Positions 35,546 through 47,904 of a stretch of DNA of 64,000 nt are shown here, piece after piece; position 1 is the stretch's first letter; the number at the start of each line of letters is the position of its first letter. Location of the stretch: the NCBI GenBank assembly GCA_024803745.1, contig JANJXV010001797.1, forward strand, positions 1 to 64,000, in the 5' to 3' direction. Source of the DNA: Megascapheus bottae (lineage: Eukaryota; Chordata; Mammalia; Rodentia; Geomyidae). Position numbers and translations under genes: made by a program. The notes beneath the pieces are model-generated. The model worked only from the letters and a program-made list of their open reading frames with translations, was not told the DNA's origin and did not search any database.

Positions 35546-36500
35546 TGTCAACACAGAATGGAGGTGTGTGAAGTCACAGAATGGATGTGTGTGAAGTCAT
35601 AGAATGGAGGTGTGTGAAGTCAGAATGGAGGTGTGTGAAGTCACAATATTGAGGTGTGTGAACACAGAATGCAGGTGTGTGAATCACAGAATGGAGGTGT
35701 GTGAAATTATAGAATGGAGGTGTGTGAAGTCATAGAATGGATGTTTGTGAAGTAAGAATGAAGGTGTGTGAAGTCATAGAATAGAGGTGTGTGAAGTCAA
35801 AGAATGAGGTGTGTGAAGTCACAGAATGGAGGTGTGTGAAGTCACACAATGGAGGTGTGTGAAGTCTCGAATGGAGGTGTGCGGTCATAGAAGGGAGGTG
35901 GGTGAAGTCATACAAAGGAGGTGTGGGAAGTCATAGAATGGAGGAGTGTGAAGTCATACAGTGGAGGTGACTGAAGACACAGATTCGAGGTCTGTGAAGT
36001 CATAGAATAGAGGTGTGTAAAGTCAGAATGGAGGTGTGCGAAGTCATAGAATGGAGATTTGTGAATTCAAAGAATGGAGGTGTGTGACGTCACAATTGAA
36101 GTGTGTGAAGTCATAGAATGGAGGTGTGTGAAGTCACAGAATGGAGGTGAGTGAAGTCATACAATGGAGGTGAGTGAAGTCAGAATGGAGGTGTGTGAAG
36201 TCACAGAATGTAGGTGTGTGAACTCAGAATGGAGGTGTGTGAAGTCATAGATGGAGGTGTGTGAAGTCATAGTATGGAGGTGTGTGAAATCATAGAATGG
36301 AGTTTTGTGAAGTCACACAATGGAGCTGTGTGAAGTCAGAATGGAGGTGTGTGAAGTCATAGAATGGAGGTGTGTGAAGTCAGAATGGAGGTATGTGAAA
36401 TCATAAAATCAAGGTGTGTGAAGTCACAATGGAGGTGTGTGAAGTCATAGAATGGAGGTGTGTGAAATCATATAATGGAGGCGTGTGAAGTCACAGAATG
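33920..36500 (+). repeat. 2.6-kb block, first copy (offset 6.53-6.56 kb)
   Basis: From the unit with GACATGTGTG to the GGAGGCGTGTG unit this block matches 40475-43030. The offset is 6,555 bp at ATGTTTCTAAAG (34041 and 40596) and 6,532 bp at TCAACACAG (35549 and 42081). The 23-bp change is one missing GAACTCATAG unit near 41.52 kb in the second copy. Both copies share AACTGAGG, CAACACAG and a 1-bp deletion in the S core. Confidence 0.85.
35546..36101 (+). repeat. 556-bp higher-order S core, copy 5
   Basis: S core with TGTCAACACAG in place of TGTCAACTCAG and a single-base loss (AAAGAATGAGGTG near 35803), so TCTCG is at +319 (35865). Both changes are shared only with the core at 42078, as expected from block duplication. 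LTR 6 lies only 451 bp after the core, much closer than in other S-LTR pairs. Confidence 0.86.
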
Positions 36501-36551
36501 AAGGTGTGTGAAGTCAAAGAATGGAGGTGTGTGAAGTCACAGAATGGAGGT
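36102..36551 (+). repeat. Shortened linker between S core 5 and LTR 6
   Basis: The usual linker is truncated: after CATATAATGGAGGCGTG and CACAGAATGAAGG it jumps directly to TCAAAGAATGG and the LTR, with no TTTGTGTACTC, GTGAACCCAG or TCCAAGAATGG series. The counterpart in the sister block (about 43.0 kb) continues normally without an LTR, so an internal unequal exchange removed about 0.7 kb here. Confidence 0.8.
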
Positions 36552-36869
36552 TGCCGGGGCCAACCGGCGGCAAACCAGGGTTCGCAGATTGGGGTTCCTG
36601 AAATCGGGGGCAAGGACTAGCAAGAAAGAGAAGAGAGACAGACACAGAGGGTCCGGGATGTCCGCAGTCCAGGTAAAGACTGCCGAGACTGCCTGTTTAT
36701 TTTCCACTCCCCCTTCTTCCCGCCTCCTGATCCAGGAACCTGCAGATGTTACATTCATATGGTAATTCTCAGGTCATTTGCATAGAATAGGGCCAGAAAG
36801 CAATAAGACAACAAAGCCATCGTCTGATGCAAGCCAAGGTACAGTTTGATTCCACTCTGGCTCACAACA
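36552..36869 (-). mobile_element. Solo LTR, copy 6 (class II ERV-like)
   Basis: A 318-bp LTR, octamer 36776-36783, AATAAA 36696-36701, GGAGGT on both sides. It carries CCGGCGG, TCCGGGATG, CCCGCCTCC, CCTGCAGATG and CTCACAACA, the majority base at every site where I see variation, so it is the nearest to a consensus copy. Both satellite flanks are trimmed relative to other copies: the right flank goes from TCAAAATGG straight to CACAGAATGG and the GAAGGAAG series, without the CATAGGATCGAGG unit. Confidence 0.83.
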
Positions 36870-39800
36870 GGAGGTGTGTGAAGTCACAGAATTGAAGTGT
36901 GTGAAGTCAAAATGGAGGTGTGTGAAGTCACAGAATGGAGGTGTGTGAAGTCATAGAATGGAAGTGTGTGAAGTCATAGAATGGAGGTGTGTGAAGGAAG
37001 AATGGAGGTGTGTGAAGTCACAGAATGGAGGTGTGTGAAGTCATAGAATGGAAGTGTGTGAAGTCATAGAATGGAGGTGTGTGAAGGAAGAATGGAGGTG
37101 TGTGAAGTCACAGAATGGAGGTGTGTGAATCCAGAATGGAGGTGTGTGAAGTCACAGAATGGAGGTTTGTGAAGTCATAGAATGGAGGTGTGTGAAGTCA
37201 GAAAATGGATGTTTCTGAAGTAAGAATGAAGGTGTGTGAAGTCATAGAATGGAGGTGTGTGAAGTCAAATTGGAGGTGTGTGAACTCATAGAATGGAGGT
37301 GTGTGAACTCATAGAATGGTGGTGTGTGAAGTCATGGAATGGAGGTGTGTGAAGTCAAAGAATGGAGGTGTGTGAAGTGAAACAGTAGAGGTGTGTGAAG
37401 TCACAGAATGGAGGTGTGTGAAGTCACAGAATGGAAGTGTGTGAAGTCAAAACGGAGGTGTGTGAAGTCACAGAATGGAGGTGTGTGAAGACACAGAATG
37501 CAGGTGTGTGAAGTCAGAATGGAGGTGTGTGAAGTCACAGAATTGAGGTGTATGAAGTCACAGAATGGAGGTGTGTGAAGTCAGAATGAAGGTATGTGAA
37601 GTCACAGAATGGAGGTGTGTGAAGTCACAGAATGGATGTTTGTGAAGTAAGAATGAAGGTGTTTGAAGTCATAGAGAGGAGGAGTGTGAAGTCACAGAAT
37701 GGAGGTGTGTGAAATCATAGAATGGAGGTGTGTGAACTCAGAATGGAGGTGTGTGAAGTCATAGATGGAGGTGTGTGAAGTCATAGTATGGAGGTGTGTG
37801 AAATCATAGAATGGAGTTTTGTGAAGTCAAACAATGGAGCTGTGTGAAGTCAGAATGGAGGTGTGTGAAGTCATAGAATGGAGGTGTGTGAAGTCAGAAT
37901 GGAGGTATGTGAAATCATAGAATCAAGGTGTGTGAAGTCACAATGGAGGTGTGTGAAGTCATAGAATCGAGGTGTGTGAAATCATATAATGGAGGCGTGT
38001 GAAGTCACAGAATGGAGGTGTGTGAATTCATAGAATGGAGGTGTGTGAAGTCATAGAATGGAGGTGTGTGAACTCAGAATGGAGGTGGGTGAAGTCACAG
38101 AATGGAGGTGTGTGAAGTCACAGAATTGAGGTGTGTGAAGTCACAGAATGGAGGTGTGTGAAGTCACAGAATGAAGGTGTGTGAATCACAGAATTGAGGT
38201 GTGTGAACTCAGAATGGAGGTGGGTGAAGTCACAGAATGGAGGTGTGTGAAGTCATAGAATGGAGGTGTGTGAAGTCACAGAATGGAGGAGTGTGAATTC
38301 ATAGAATGGAGGTGTGTGAAGTCATAGAATGGATGTGTGTGAAGTCATAGAATGGAGGTGTGTGAAGTCATAGAATGGAGGTGTGTGAAGTCACAGAATG
38401 GAGGTTTGTGTACTCAAAATTGAGGTGTTTGAAGTCAAGGAATGGAGGTGTGTGAAGTCATAGAATTGAAGTGTGTGAAGTCATAGAATGGAGGTGTGTG
38501 AAGTCAGAATGGACATGTGTGAAGTCACAGAATTGCGGTGTGTGAACCCAGAATGGAGGTGTGTGAAGTCACAGAATGGAGGTTTGTGAAGTCATACAAT
38601 GGAGGTGTGTGAAGGCATAGAATGGATGTTTCTAAAGTAAGAATGAAGGTGTGTGAAGTCATAGAATGGAGGTGTGTGAAGTCACAGAATGAAGGTGTAT
38701 GAAGTCACAGAATGGAGGTGTGTGAACTCAGAATGGAGGTGGGTGAAGTCACAGAATGGAGGTGTGTGAAGTCATAGAATGGAGGTGTGTGAAGTCACAG
38801 AATGGAGGTGTGTGAATTCATAGAATGGAGTTGTGTGAAATCATAAAATGGAAGTGTTTGAAGTCACAGAATGGAGGTATGTGAAGTCAGAATGGAGGTG
38901 TGTGAAGTCATAGAATTGAGGTGTGTGAAGTCACTATGGAGGTGTGTGAACTCATAGAATGGAGGTGTGTGAAATCACAGTGGAGGTGTGTGAAGTCATA
39001 GAATGGAGGTGTGTGAAGTCACAGAATGGAGATGTGTGAAGTCATAGAATGGAGCTGTGTGAAGTCAGAAAGGAGGTGTGTGAAGTCAGAATGGAGGTGT
39101 GTGTATTCACAGAATAGAGGTGTGTGAAGTCATAGAATGGAGGTGTGTGAAGTCAGAATGGAGGTGTGCGAAGTCACAGAATTGAGTTGTGTGCATTCAC
39201 AGAATAGAGGTGTGTGAAGTCAGAATGCAGGTGTGAAGTCACAGAAGAGAGGTGTGTGAAGTCACAGAATGGATGTTTGTGAAATAAGAATGAAGGTGTT
39301 TGAAGTCATAGAGTGGAGGTGTGTGAAGTCACAGAATGGAGGTGTGTGAAGTCATAGAATGGAGGTGTGTGAAGTCATAAAATGGAGGTGTGTGAACTCA
39401 TAGAAGGGAGGTGTGTGAAGTCAAAATGGAGTTGTGTGAAGTCAAAGAATGGTGGTTTTTGATGTCAACGAATGGAGGTGTGTGAAGTCATAGAATGGAG
39501 GTGTGTGAAGTCAGATTGGAGGTGTGTTAAATCACAGAATGGAGGTGTGTCAACTCAGAAATGAGGTGTGTGAAGTCATAGAATGGAGGTGTGTGAAGTC
39601 ATAGAATGGAGGTGTGTGAAATCATAGAATGGAGGTGTGGGAAGTCACAGAATTGAGGTGTGTGAAGTCAGAATGGAGGTGTGTGAAGTCAGAATGGAGG
39701 TGAGTGAAGTCATAGAATGGAGATGTGTGAAGTCATAGAATGGAGGTGTGTGAACTCAGAATGGAGGTGTATGAAGTCACAGAATGGAGGTGTGTGAAGT

Positions 39801-42077
39801 CATAGAATGGAGGTTTGTGAAATCACAAAATGGAGGTGTGTGAATTCATAGAATGGAGGTGTGAAGTCATAGGATCGAGGTGTGTAAAATCACAGAATGG
39901 AGGTGTGTGAAGTCACAGAATGGAGGTGTGTGAACTCAGAATGTAGGTGTGTGAAGCCACAGAATGGAGGTGTGTGAAGTCACAGAATGGAAGTGTGTGA
40001 AGTCATAGAAAGGAGGTATGTGAACTCAGAATGGAGGTGTGTGAAGTCACAGAATGGAGGTTTGTGAAGTCATAGAATGGACGTGTGTGAAGTCAGAGAA
40101 TGGATGTTTGTGAAGTAAGAATGAAGGTGTGTGAAGTCACAGAATGGAGGTGTGTGAAGTCAGAATGGAGGTGTGAAGTCATAGAATGGGGTTGGGTGAA
40201 ATCATAGAAAGGAGGTGTGTGAAGTCACAGAATGGAAGTGTGTGAACTCAGAATGGAGGTGTATGAAGTCACAGAATGGAGGTGTGTGAAGTCATAGAAT
40301 GGAGGTGTGTGAAGTCAAAGAATGAAGGTGTGTGAAGTCACAGAATGGAGGTGTGTGAACTCAGAATGGAGGTGGGTGAAGTCACAGAATGGAGGTGTGT
40401 GAAGTCATAGAATGGAGGTGTGTGAAGTCACAGAATGGAGCTGTGTGAATTCATAGAATGGAGGTGTGTGAAGTCAGAATGGACATGTGTGAAGTCACAG
40501 AATTGAGGTGTGTGAACCCAGAATGGAGGTGTGTGAAGTCACAGAATGGAGGTTTGTGAAGTCATACAATGGAGGTGTGTGAAGTCATAGAATGGATGTT
40601 TCTAAAGTAAGAATGAAGGTGTGTGAAGTCATAGAATGGAGGTGTGTGAAGTCAGAGAATGGATGTTTCTGAAGTAAGAATGAAGGTGTTTGAAGTCATA
40701 GAATGGAGGTGTGTGAAGTCAAATTGGAGGTGTGTGAACTCATAGAATGGAGGTGTGTAAACTCATAGAATGGAGGTTTGTGAAGTCATGGAATGGCGGG
40801 GTGTGAAGTCAAAGAATGGAGGTGTGTGAAGTGAAACAATAGAGGTGTGTGAAGTCACAGAATGGAGGTGTGTGAAGTCACAGATTGGAAGTGTGTGAAG
40901 TCAAAACGGAGGTGTGTGAAGTCACAGAATGGAGGTGTGTGAAGTCACAGAATGGATGTGTGTGAAGTCAAAAAGGTGGTGTGTGAAGTCACAGAATGGA
41001 GGTGTGTGAATTTATAGAATGGAGCTGTGTGAAATCAGAATGGAGGTGTGTGAAGTCAGAATGGAGGTGTGTGAAGTCACAGAATGGAGGTGTGTGAAGT
41101 CATAGAATGGAGGTGTGTGAAATCATAGAATGGAGGTGTGTGAAGTCAGAATGGAGGTGTGTCAAGTCACAGAACTGAGGTGTGTGAAGTCAGAGAATGG
41201 AGGTGTGTGAAGTCAGAATGAAGGTGTGTGAAGTCACAGAAAGGAGATATGTGAAGTCACAGAATGTATGTTTGTGAAGTCATAAAATGAAGGTGTGTGA
41301 AGTCAGAATGGAGGTGTGTGAAGTCACAGAATGGAGGTGTGTGAACTCAGAATGGAGGTGTGTGAAGTCATAGATGGAGGTGTGTGAAGTCATAGTATGG
41401 AGGTGTGTGAAATCACAGAATGGAGTTTTGTGAAGTCACAGAATGGAGCTGTGTGAAGTCATAACGCAGGTGTGTGAAGTCATAGAATGGAGGTGTGTGA
41501 AGTCAGAATGGAGGTGTGTGAAGTCACAATGGAGGTGTGTGAAGTCATAGAATTTAGGTGTGAGAAGTCACAAAATTGAGGTGTGTGAAGTCATAGAATG
41601 GAGGTGTGTTAAGTCAGAATGGAGCTGTGTGAATTCATAGAATGGAGGTGTGTGAAGTCACAGAATGGAGGTTTGTGTACTCAAAATTGAGGTGTTTGAA
41701 GTCAAAGAATGGAGGTGTGTGAAGTCATAGAATGGAAGTGTGTGAAGTCATAGAATGGAGGTGTGTGAAGTCAGAATGGACATGTGTGAAGTCACAGAAT
41801 TGCGGTGTGTGAACCCAGAATGGAGGTGTGTGAAGTCACAGAATGGTGGTTTGTGAAGTCATACAATGGAGGTGTGTGAAGTCATAGAATGGATGTTTCT
41901 AAAGTAAGAATGAAGGTGTGTGAAGTCATAGAATGGAGGTGTGTGAAGTCAAAATGGAGGTGTGTGAACTCATAGAATGGAGGTGTGTGAACTCATAGAA
42001 CTGAGGTGTGTGAAGTCATGGAATGGAGGTGTGTGAAGTCCAAGAATGGAGGTGTGTGAAGTCAAAGAATGGAGGTG
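36870..42077 (+). repeat. Array between LTR 6 and S core 6
   Basis: It contains the GAAGGAAGAATGG segment twice (about 36988 and 37084), as after LTR 5, then a 37.7-39.5 kb section like 14.2-16.0 kb, a 39.53-40.45 kb section duplicated at 43.53-44.44 kb, and from about 40.46 kb the second copy of the 2.6-kb block. The first GAATGGGGTTGGG unit of the window appears at 40184. Confidence 0.85.
39535..40450 (+). repeat. 0.9-kb block, first copy (offset 3,990 bp)
   Basis: GGAGGTGTGTCAACTCAG at 39541 and 43531, and GAATGGGGTTGGGTG at 40184 and 44174, give a constant 3,990-bp offset. The block ends where this copy enters GACATGTGTG and the other continues to AAATCTTAAAATGG. It includes CATAGGATCGAGG and GTAGGTGTGTGAAGCCACAG. 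Confidence 0.84.
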
Positions 42078-43030
42078 TGTCAACACAGAATGGAGGTGTG
42101 TGAAGTCACAGAATGGATGTGTGTGAAGTCATAGAATGGAGGTGTGTGAAGTCAGAATGGAGGTGTGTGAAGTCACAATATTGAGGTGTGTGAACACAGA
42201 ATGCAGGTGTGTGAATCACAGAATGGAGGTGTGTGAAATTATAGAATGGAGGTGTGTGAAGTCATAGAATGGATGTTTGTGAAGTAAGAATGAAGGTGTG
42301 TGAAGTCATAGAATAGAGGTGTGTGAAGTCAAAGAATGAGGTGTGTGAAGTCACAGAATGGAGGTTTGTGAAGTCACACAATGGAGGTGTGTGAAGTCTC
42401 GAATGGAGGTGTGCGGTCATAGAAGGGAGGTGGGTGAAGTCATACAAAGGAGGTGTGGGAAGTCATAGAATGGAGGAGTGTGAAGTCATACAGTGGAGGT
42501 GACTGAAGACACAGATTCGAGGTCTGTGAAGTCATAGAATGGAGGTGTGTAAAGTCAGAATGGAGGTGTGCGAAGTCATAGAATGGAGATTTGTGAATTC
42601 AAAGAATGGAGGTGTGTGACGTCACAATTGAAGTGTGTGAAGTCATAGAATGGAGGTGTGTGAAGTCACAGAATGGAGGTGAGTGAAGTCATACAATGGA
42701 GGTGAGTGAAGTCAGAATGGAGGTGTGTGAAGTCACAGAATGTAGGTGTGTGAACTCAGAATGGAGGTGTGTGAAGTCATAGATGGAGGTGTGTGAAGTC
42801 ATAGTATGGAGGTGTGTGAAATCATAGAATGGAGTTTTGTGAAGTCACACAATGGAGCTGTGTGAAGTCAGAATGGAGGTGTGTGAAGTCATAGAATGGA
42901 GGTGTGTGAAGTCAGAATGGAGGTATGTGAAATCATAGAATCAAGGTGTGTGAAGTCACAATGGAGGTGTGTGAAGTCATAGAATGGAGGTGTGTGAAAT
43001 CATATAATGTAGGCGTGTGAAGTCACAGAA
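40475..43030 (+). repeat. 2.6-kb block, second copy
   Basis: Counterpart of 33920-36500, containing S core 6 and lacking one 23-bp GAACTCATAG unit. The match ends after GGCGTGTGAAGTCACAG near 43.03 kb, where the first copy runs to LTR 6 and this one continues in LTR-free array. Confidence 0.85.
42078..42633 (+). repeat. 556-bp higher-order S core, copy 6
   Basis: It shares TGTCAACACAG and the 1-bp deletion with the core at 35546; TCTCG at 42397 (+319). GGAGGTTTGTGAAGTCACAC near 42360 is private. No LTR follows; the next LTR lies beyond another S core. Confidence 0.86.
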
Positions 43031-46000
43031 TGGAGGTGTGTGAATTCATAGAATGGAGGTGTGTGAAGTCATAGAATGGAGGTGTGTGAACTCAGAATGG
43101 AGGTGGGTGAAGTCACAGAATGGAGGTGTGTGAAGTCACAGAATGGAGGTGTTTGAAGTCACAGAATGGAGGTGTGTGAAGTCACAGAATGAAGGTGTGT
43201 GAATCACAGAATTGAGGTGTGTGAACTCAGAATGGAGGTGGGTGAAGTCACAGAATGGAGGTATGTGAAGTCATAGAATGGAGGTGTGTGAAGTCACAGA
43301 ATGGAGGAGTGTGAATTCATAGAATGGAGGTGTGTGAAGTCATAGAATGGATGTGTGTGAAGTCATAGAATGGAGGTGTGTGAAGTCATAGAATAGCGGT
43401 GTGTGAAGTCACAGAATGGAGGTGTGTGAAGTCATAGAATGGAGGTGTGTGAAGTCATAAAATGGAGGTGTGTGAACTCATAGAAGGGAGGTGTGTGAAG
43501 TCAAAATGGAGTTGTGTGAAGTCATAGAATGGAGGTGTGTCAACTCAGAAATGAGGTGTGTGAAGTCATAGAATGGAGGTGTGTGAAGTCATAGAATGGA
43601 AGTGTGTGAAATCATAGAATGGAGGTGTGGGAAGTCACAGAATTGAGGTGTGTGAAGTCAGAATGGAGGTGTGTGAAGTCAGAATGGAGGTGAGTGAAGT
43701 CATAGAATGGAGATGTGTGAAGTCATAGAATGGAGGTGTGTGAACTCAGAATGGAGGTGTATGAAGTCACAGAATGGAGGTGTGTGAAGTCATAGAATGG
43801 AGGTTTGTGAAATCACAAAATGGATGTGTGTGAATTCATAGAATGGAGGTGTGAAGTCATAGGATCGAGGTGTGTAAAGTCACAGAATGGAGGTGTGTGA
43901 AGTCACAGAATGGAGGTGTGTGAACTCAGAATGTAGGTGTGTGAAGCCACAGAATGGAGGTGTGTGAAGTCACAGAATGGAAGTGTGTGAAGTCATAGAA
44001 AGGAGGTATGTGAACTCAGAATGGAGGTGTGTGAAGTCACAGAATGGAGGTTTGTGAAGTCATAGAATGGACGTGTGTGAAGTCAGAGAATGGATGTTTG
44101 TGAAGTAAGAATGAAGGTGTGTGAAGTCACAGAATGGAGGTGTGTGAAGTCAGAATGGAGGTGTGAAGTCATAGAATGGGGTTGGGTGAAATCATAGAAA
44201 GGAGGTGTGTGAAGTTACAGAATGGAAGTGTGTGAACTCAGAATGGAGGTGTATGAAGTCACAGAATGGAGGTGTGTGAAGTCATAGAATGGAGGTGTGT
44301 GAAGTCAAAGAATGAAGGTGTGTGAAGTCACAGAATGGAGGTGTGTGAACTCAGAATGGAGGTGGGTGAAGTCACAGAATGGAGGTGTGTGAAGTCATAG
44401 AATGGAGGTGTGTGAAGTCACAGAATGGAGTTGTGTGAATTCATAGAATGGAGGTGTGTGAAATCTTAAAATGGAAGTGTTTGAAGTCACAGAATGGAGG
44501 TGTGTGAAGTCAGAATGGAGGTGTGTGAAGTCATAGAATTGAGGTGTGTGAAGTCACAATGGAGGTGTGTGAACTCAGAGAATGGAGGTGTGTGAAATCA
44601 CAGTGTAGGTGTGTGAAGTCATAGAATGGACGTGTGTGAAGTCACAGAATGGATGTGTGTGAAGTCATAGAATGGAGCTGTGTGAAGTCAGAATGGAGGT
44701 GTGTGAAGTCAGAATGGAGGTGTGTGAAGTCACAGAATGGAGGTGTGTTAAGGCATAGAATGGAGGTGTGTGAAAACATAGAATGGAGGTATGTGAAATC
44801 AGAATAGAGGTGTGTGAAGTCACAGAATTGAGGTGTGTGAATTCACAGAATAGAGGTGTGTGAATTCAGAATGCAGGTTTGAAGTCACAGAAGGGAGGTG
44901 TGTGAAGTCACAGAATGGATGTTTGTGGAGTAAGAATGAAGGTGTTTGAAATCATAGAATGGAGGTGTGTGACGTCACAGAATGGAGGTGTGTGAAGTTA
45001 TAGAATGGAGGTGTGTGAAGTCATAGAATTGAGGTGTGTGAAGTCATACAATGAAGGTGTGTGAAGTCAGAATGGAGGTGTGTGAAGTCACAGAATGGAG
45101 GTGTGTGAACTCAGAATGGAGGTGTGTGAAGTCATAGATGGAGGTGTGTGAAGACATAGTATGGAGGTGTGTGGAATCATAGAGTGGAGTTTTGTGAAGT
45201 CACAGAATGGAGCTGTGTGAAGTCAGCATGGAGGTGTGTGAACTCATAGAATGGAGATGTGTGAAGTCACAATGGAGGTGTGTGAAATCATAGAATGGAG
45301 GTATGTGAAGTCAAAAAATGGAGGTGTGTGAAGTCATAGAATGGATTTTTGTGAAATAAAAATGAAGGTGTGTTAAGTCACAGAATGGAGGTGTGTCAAC
45401 TCAGAATGGAGGTGTGTGAAGTCATAGAATGGATGTTTCTAAAGTAAGAATGAAGGTGTGTGAAGTCATAGAATGGAGGTGTGTGAAGTCATAGAATGGA
45501 GGTGTGTGAAGTCATAGAATTGAGGTGTGTGAAGTCATAGAATGGAGGTGTGTGAAGTCATAAAATGGAGGTGTGTGAAGTCACAGAAAGTAGATGTGTG
45601 AAGTCACAGAATGTATGTTTGCGAAGTCATAAAATGAAGTTGTGTGAAGTCAGAATGGAGGTGTGTCAAGTCACAGAATGGAGGTGTGTGAACTCAGAAT
45701 GGAGGTGTGTGAAGTCATAGATGGAGGTGTGTGAAGTCATAGTATGGAGGTGTGTGAAATCACAGAATGGAGTTTTGTGAAGTCACAGAATGGAGCTGTG
45801 TGAAGTCATAACGCAGGTGTGTGAAGTCATAGAATGGAGGTGTGTGAAGTCAGAATGGAGGTGTGTGAACTCATAGAATGGAGGTGTGTGAAGTCACAAG
45901 GGAGGTGTGTGAAGTCATAGAATTTAGGTGTGAGAAGTCACAAAATGGAGGTGTGCGAAGTATAGAATGGAGGTGTGTGAAGTCAGAATGGACATGTGTG

Positions 46001-46289
46001 AAGTCACAGAATTGAGGTGTGTGAACCCAGAATGGAGGTGTGTGAAGTCACAGAATGGAGGTTTGTAAAGTCATACAATGGAGGTGTGTGAAGTCATAGA
46101 ATGGATGTTTCTAAAGTAAGAATGAAGGTGTGTGAAGTCATAGAATGGAGGTGTGTGAAGTCAAAATGGAGGTGTGTGAACTCATAGAATGGAGGTGTGT
46201 GAACTCATAGAATTGAGGTGTGTGAAGTCATGGAATGGAGGTGTGTGAAGTCCAAGAATGGAGGTGTGTGAAGTCAAAGAATGGAGGTG
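43031..46289 (+). repeat. Array between S core 6 and S core 7
   Basis: It holds the second copy of the 0.9-kb block (43530-44440), then AAATCTTAAAATGG, GAAAACATAG, GAATGCAGGTTTG (44871) and TTTGTGGAGTAAG, as at 16.8-17.4 and 28.8-29.3 kb. From about 45.58 kb (CAGAAAGTAGATG, ATGTTTGCGAAG, ATAACGCAGG) it matches 23.69-24.39 kb. Confidence 0.85.
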
Positions 46290-46846
46290 TGTCAACTCAG
46301 AATGGAGGTGTGTGAAGTCACAGAATGGATGTGTGTGAAGTCATAGAATGGAGGGCTGTGAAGTCAGAATGGAGGTGTGTGAAGTCACAATATTGAGGTG
46401 TGTGAACACAGAATGCAGGTGCGTGAATCACAGAATGGAGGTGTGTGAAATCATAGAATGGAGGTGTGTGAAGTCATAGAATGGATGTTTGTGAAGTAAG
46501 AATTAAGGTGTGTGAAGTCATAGAATAGAGGTGTGTGAAGTCAAAAAATGGAGTTGTGTGAAGTCACAGAATGGAGGTGTGTGAAGTCACACAATGGAGG
46601 TGTGTGAAGTCTCGAATGGAGGTGTGCGGTCATAGAAGGGAGGTGGGTGAAGTCATAGAAAGGAGGTGTGGGAAGTCATAGAATGGAGGAGTGTGAAGTC
46701 ATACAGTGGAGGTGACTGAAAACACAGATTCGAGGTCTGTGAAGTCATAGAATGGAGGTGTGTAAAGTCAGAATGGAGGTGTGTGAAGTCATAGAATGGA
46801 GATTTGTGAATTCAAAGAATGGAGGTGTGTGACGTCACAACTGAAG
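46290..46846 (+). repeat. 557-bp higher-order S core, copy 7
   Basis: Standard order with TCTCG at 46610 (+320); the last unit reads TGACGTCACAACTGAAG instead of CAATTGAAG. It shares GCAGGTGCGTGAATC and TCAAAAAATGG with copy 3. LTR 7 starts 1,615 bp after the start of the core. Confidence 0.85.
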
Positions 46847-47904
46847 TGTGTGAAGTCATAGAATGAAGGTGTGTGAAGTCACAGAATGGAGGTGAGTGAA
46901 GTCATACAATGGAGGTGAGTGAAGTCAGAATAGAGGTGTGTGAAGTCACAGAATGGAGGTGTGTGAACTCAGAATGGAGGTGTGTGAAGTCATAGATGGA
47001 GGTGTGTGAAGTCAGAATGGAGGTATGTGAAATCATAGAATCAAGGTGTGTGAAATCACAATGGAGGTGTGTGAAGTCACAGAATGGAGGTGTGTGAATT
47101 CATAGAATGGAGGTGTATGAAGTCATAGAATGGAGGTGTGTGAACTCAGAATGGTGGTGGGTGAAGTCACAGAATGGAGGTGTGTGAAGTCATAGAATGG
47201 AGGTGTGTGAAGTCACAGAATGGAGGTGTGTGAAGTCACAGAATGAAGGTGTGTGAATCACTGAATGGAGGTATGTGAACTCAGAATGGAGGTGTGTGAA
47301 GTCACAGAATGGAGGTGTATGAAGTCATAGAATGGAGGTGTGTGAAGTCACAGAATGGAGGAGTGAGAATTCATAGAATGGAGGTGTGTCAAGTCATAGA
47401 ATGGAGGTGTGTGAAGTCATAGAATGGAGGTGTGTGAATTCATAGAATGTAGGTGTGTGAAGTCACAGAATGGAGGTTTGTGTACTCAAAATTGAGGTGT
47501 TTGAAGTCAAAGAATGGAGGTGTGTGAAGTCAGAGAATGGAAGTGTGTGAAGTCATAGAATGGAGGTGTGTGAAGTCAGAATGGACATTTGTGAAGTCAC
47601 AGAATTGCGGTGTGTGAACCCAGAATGGGGGTGGGTGAAGTCACAGAATGGAGGTTTGAGAAGTCATACAATGGAGGTGTGTGAAGTCATAGAATGGATG
47701 TTTCTAAAGTAAGAATGAAGGTGTGTGAAGCCATAGAATGGAGGTGTGTGAAGTCAAAATGGAGGTGTGGGAACTCATAGAATGGAGGTGTGTGAACTCA
47801 TAGAATTGAGGTGTGTGAAGTCATGGAATGGAGGTGTGTGAAGTCCAAGAATGGAGGTGTGTGAAGTCAAAGAATGGAGGTGTGTGAAGTCACAGAATGG
47901 AGGT
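46847..47904 (+). repeat. Array between S core 7 and LTR 7
   Basis: Linker of the standard order ending in TCCAAGAATGG (about 47845) and TCAAAGAATGG. It shares GACATTTGTG, AATGGGGGTGGG, GGTTTGAGAAG and GAAGCCATAG with the linker before LTR 4. Confidence 0.85.
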
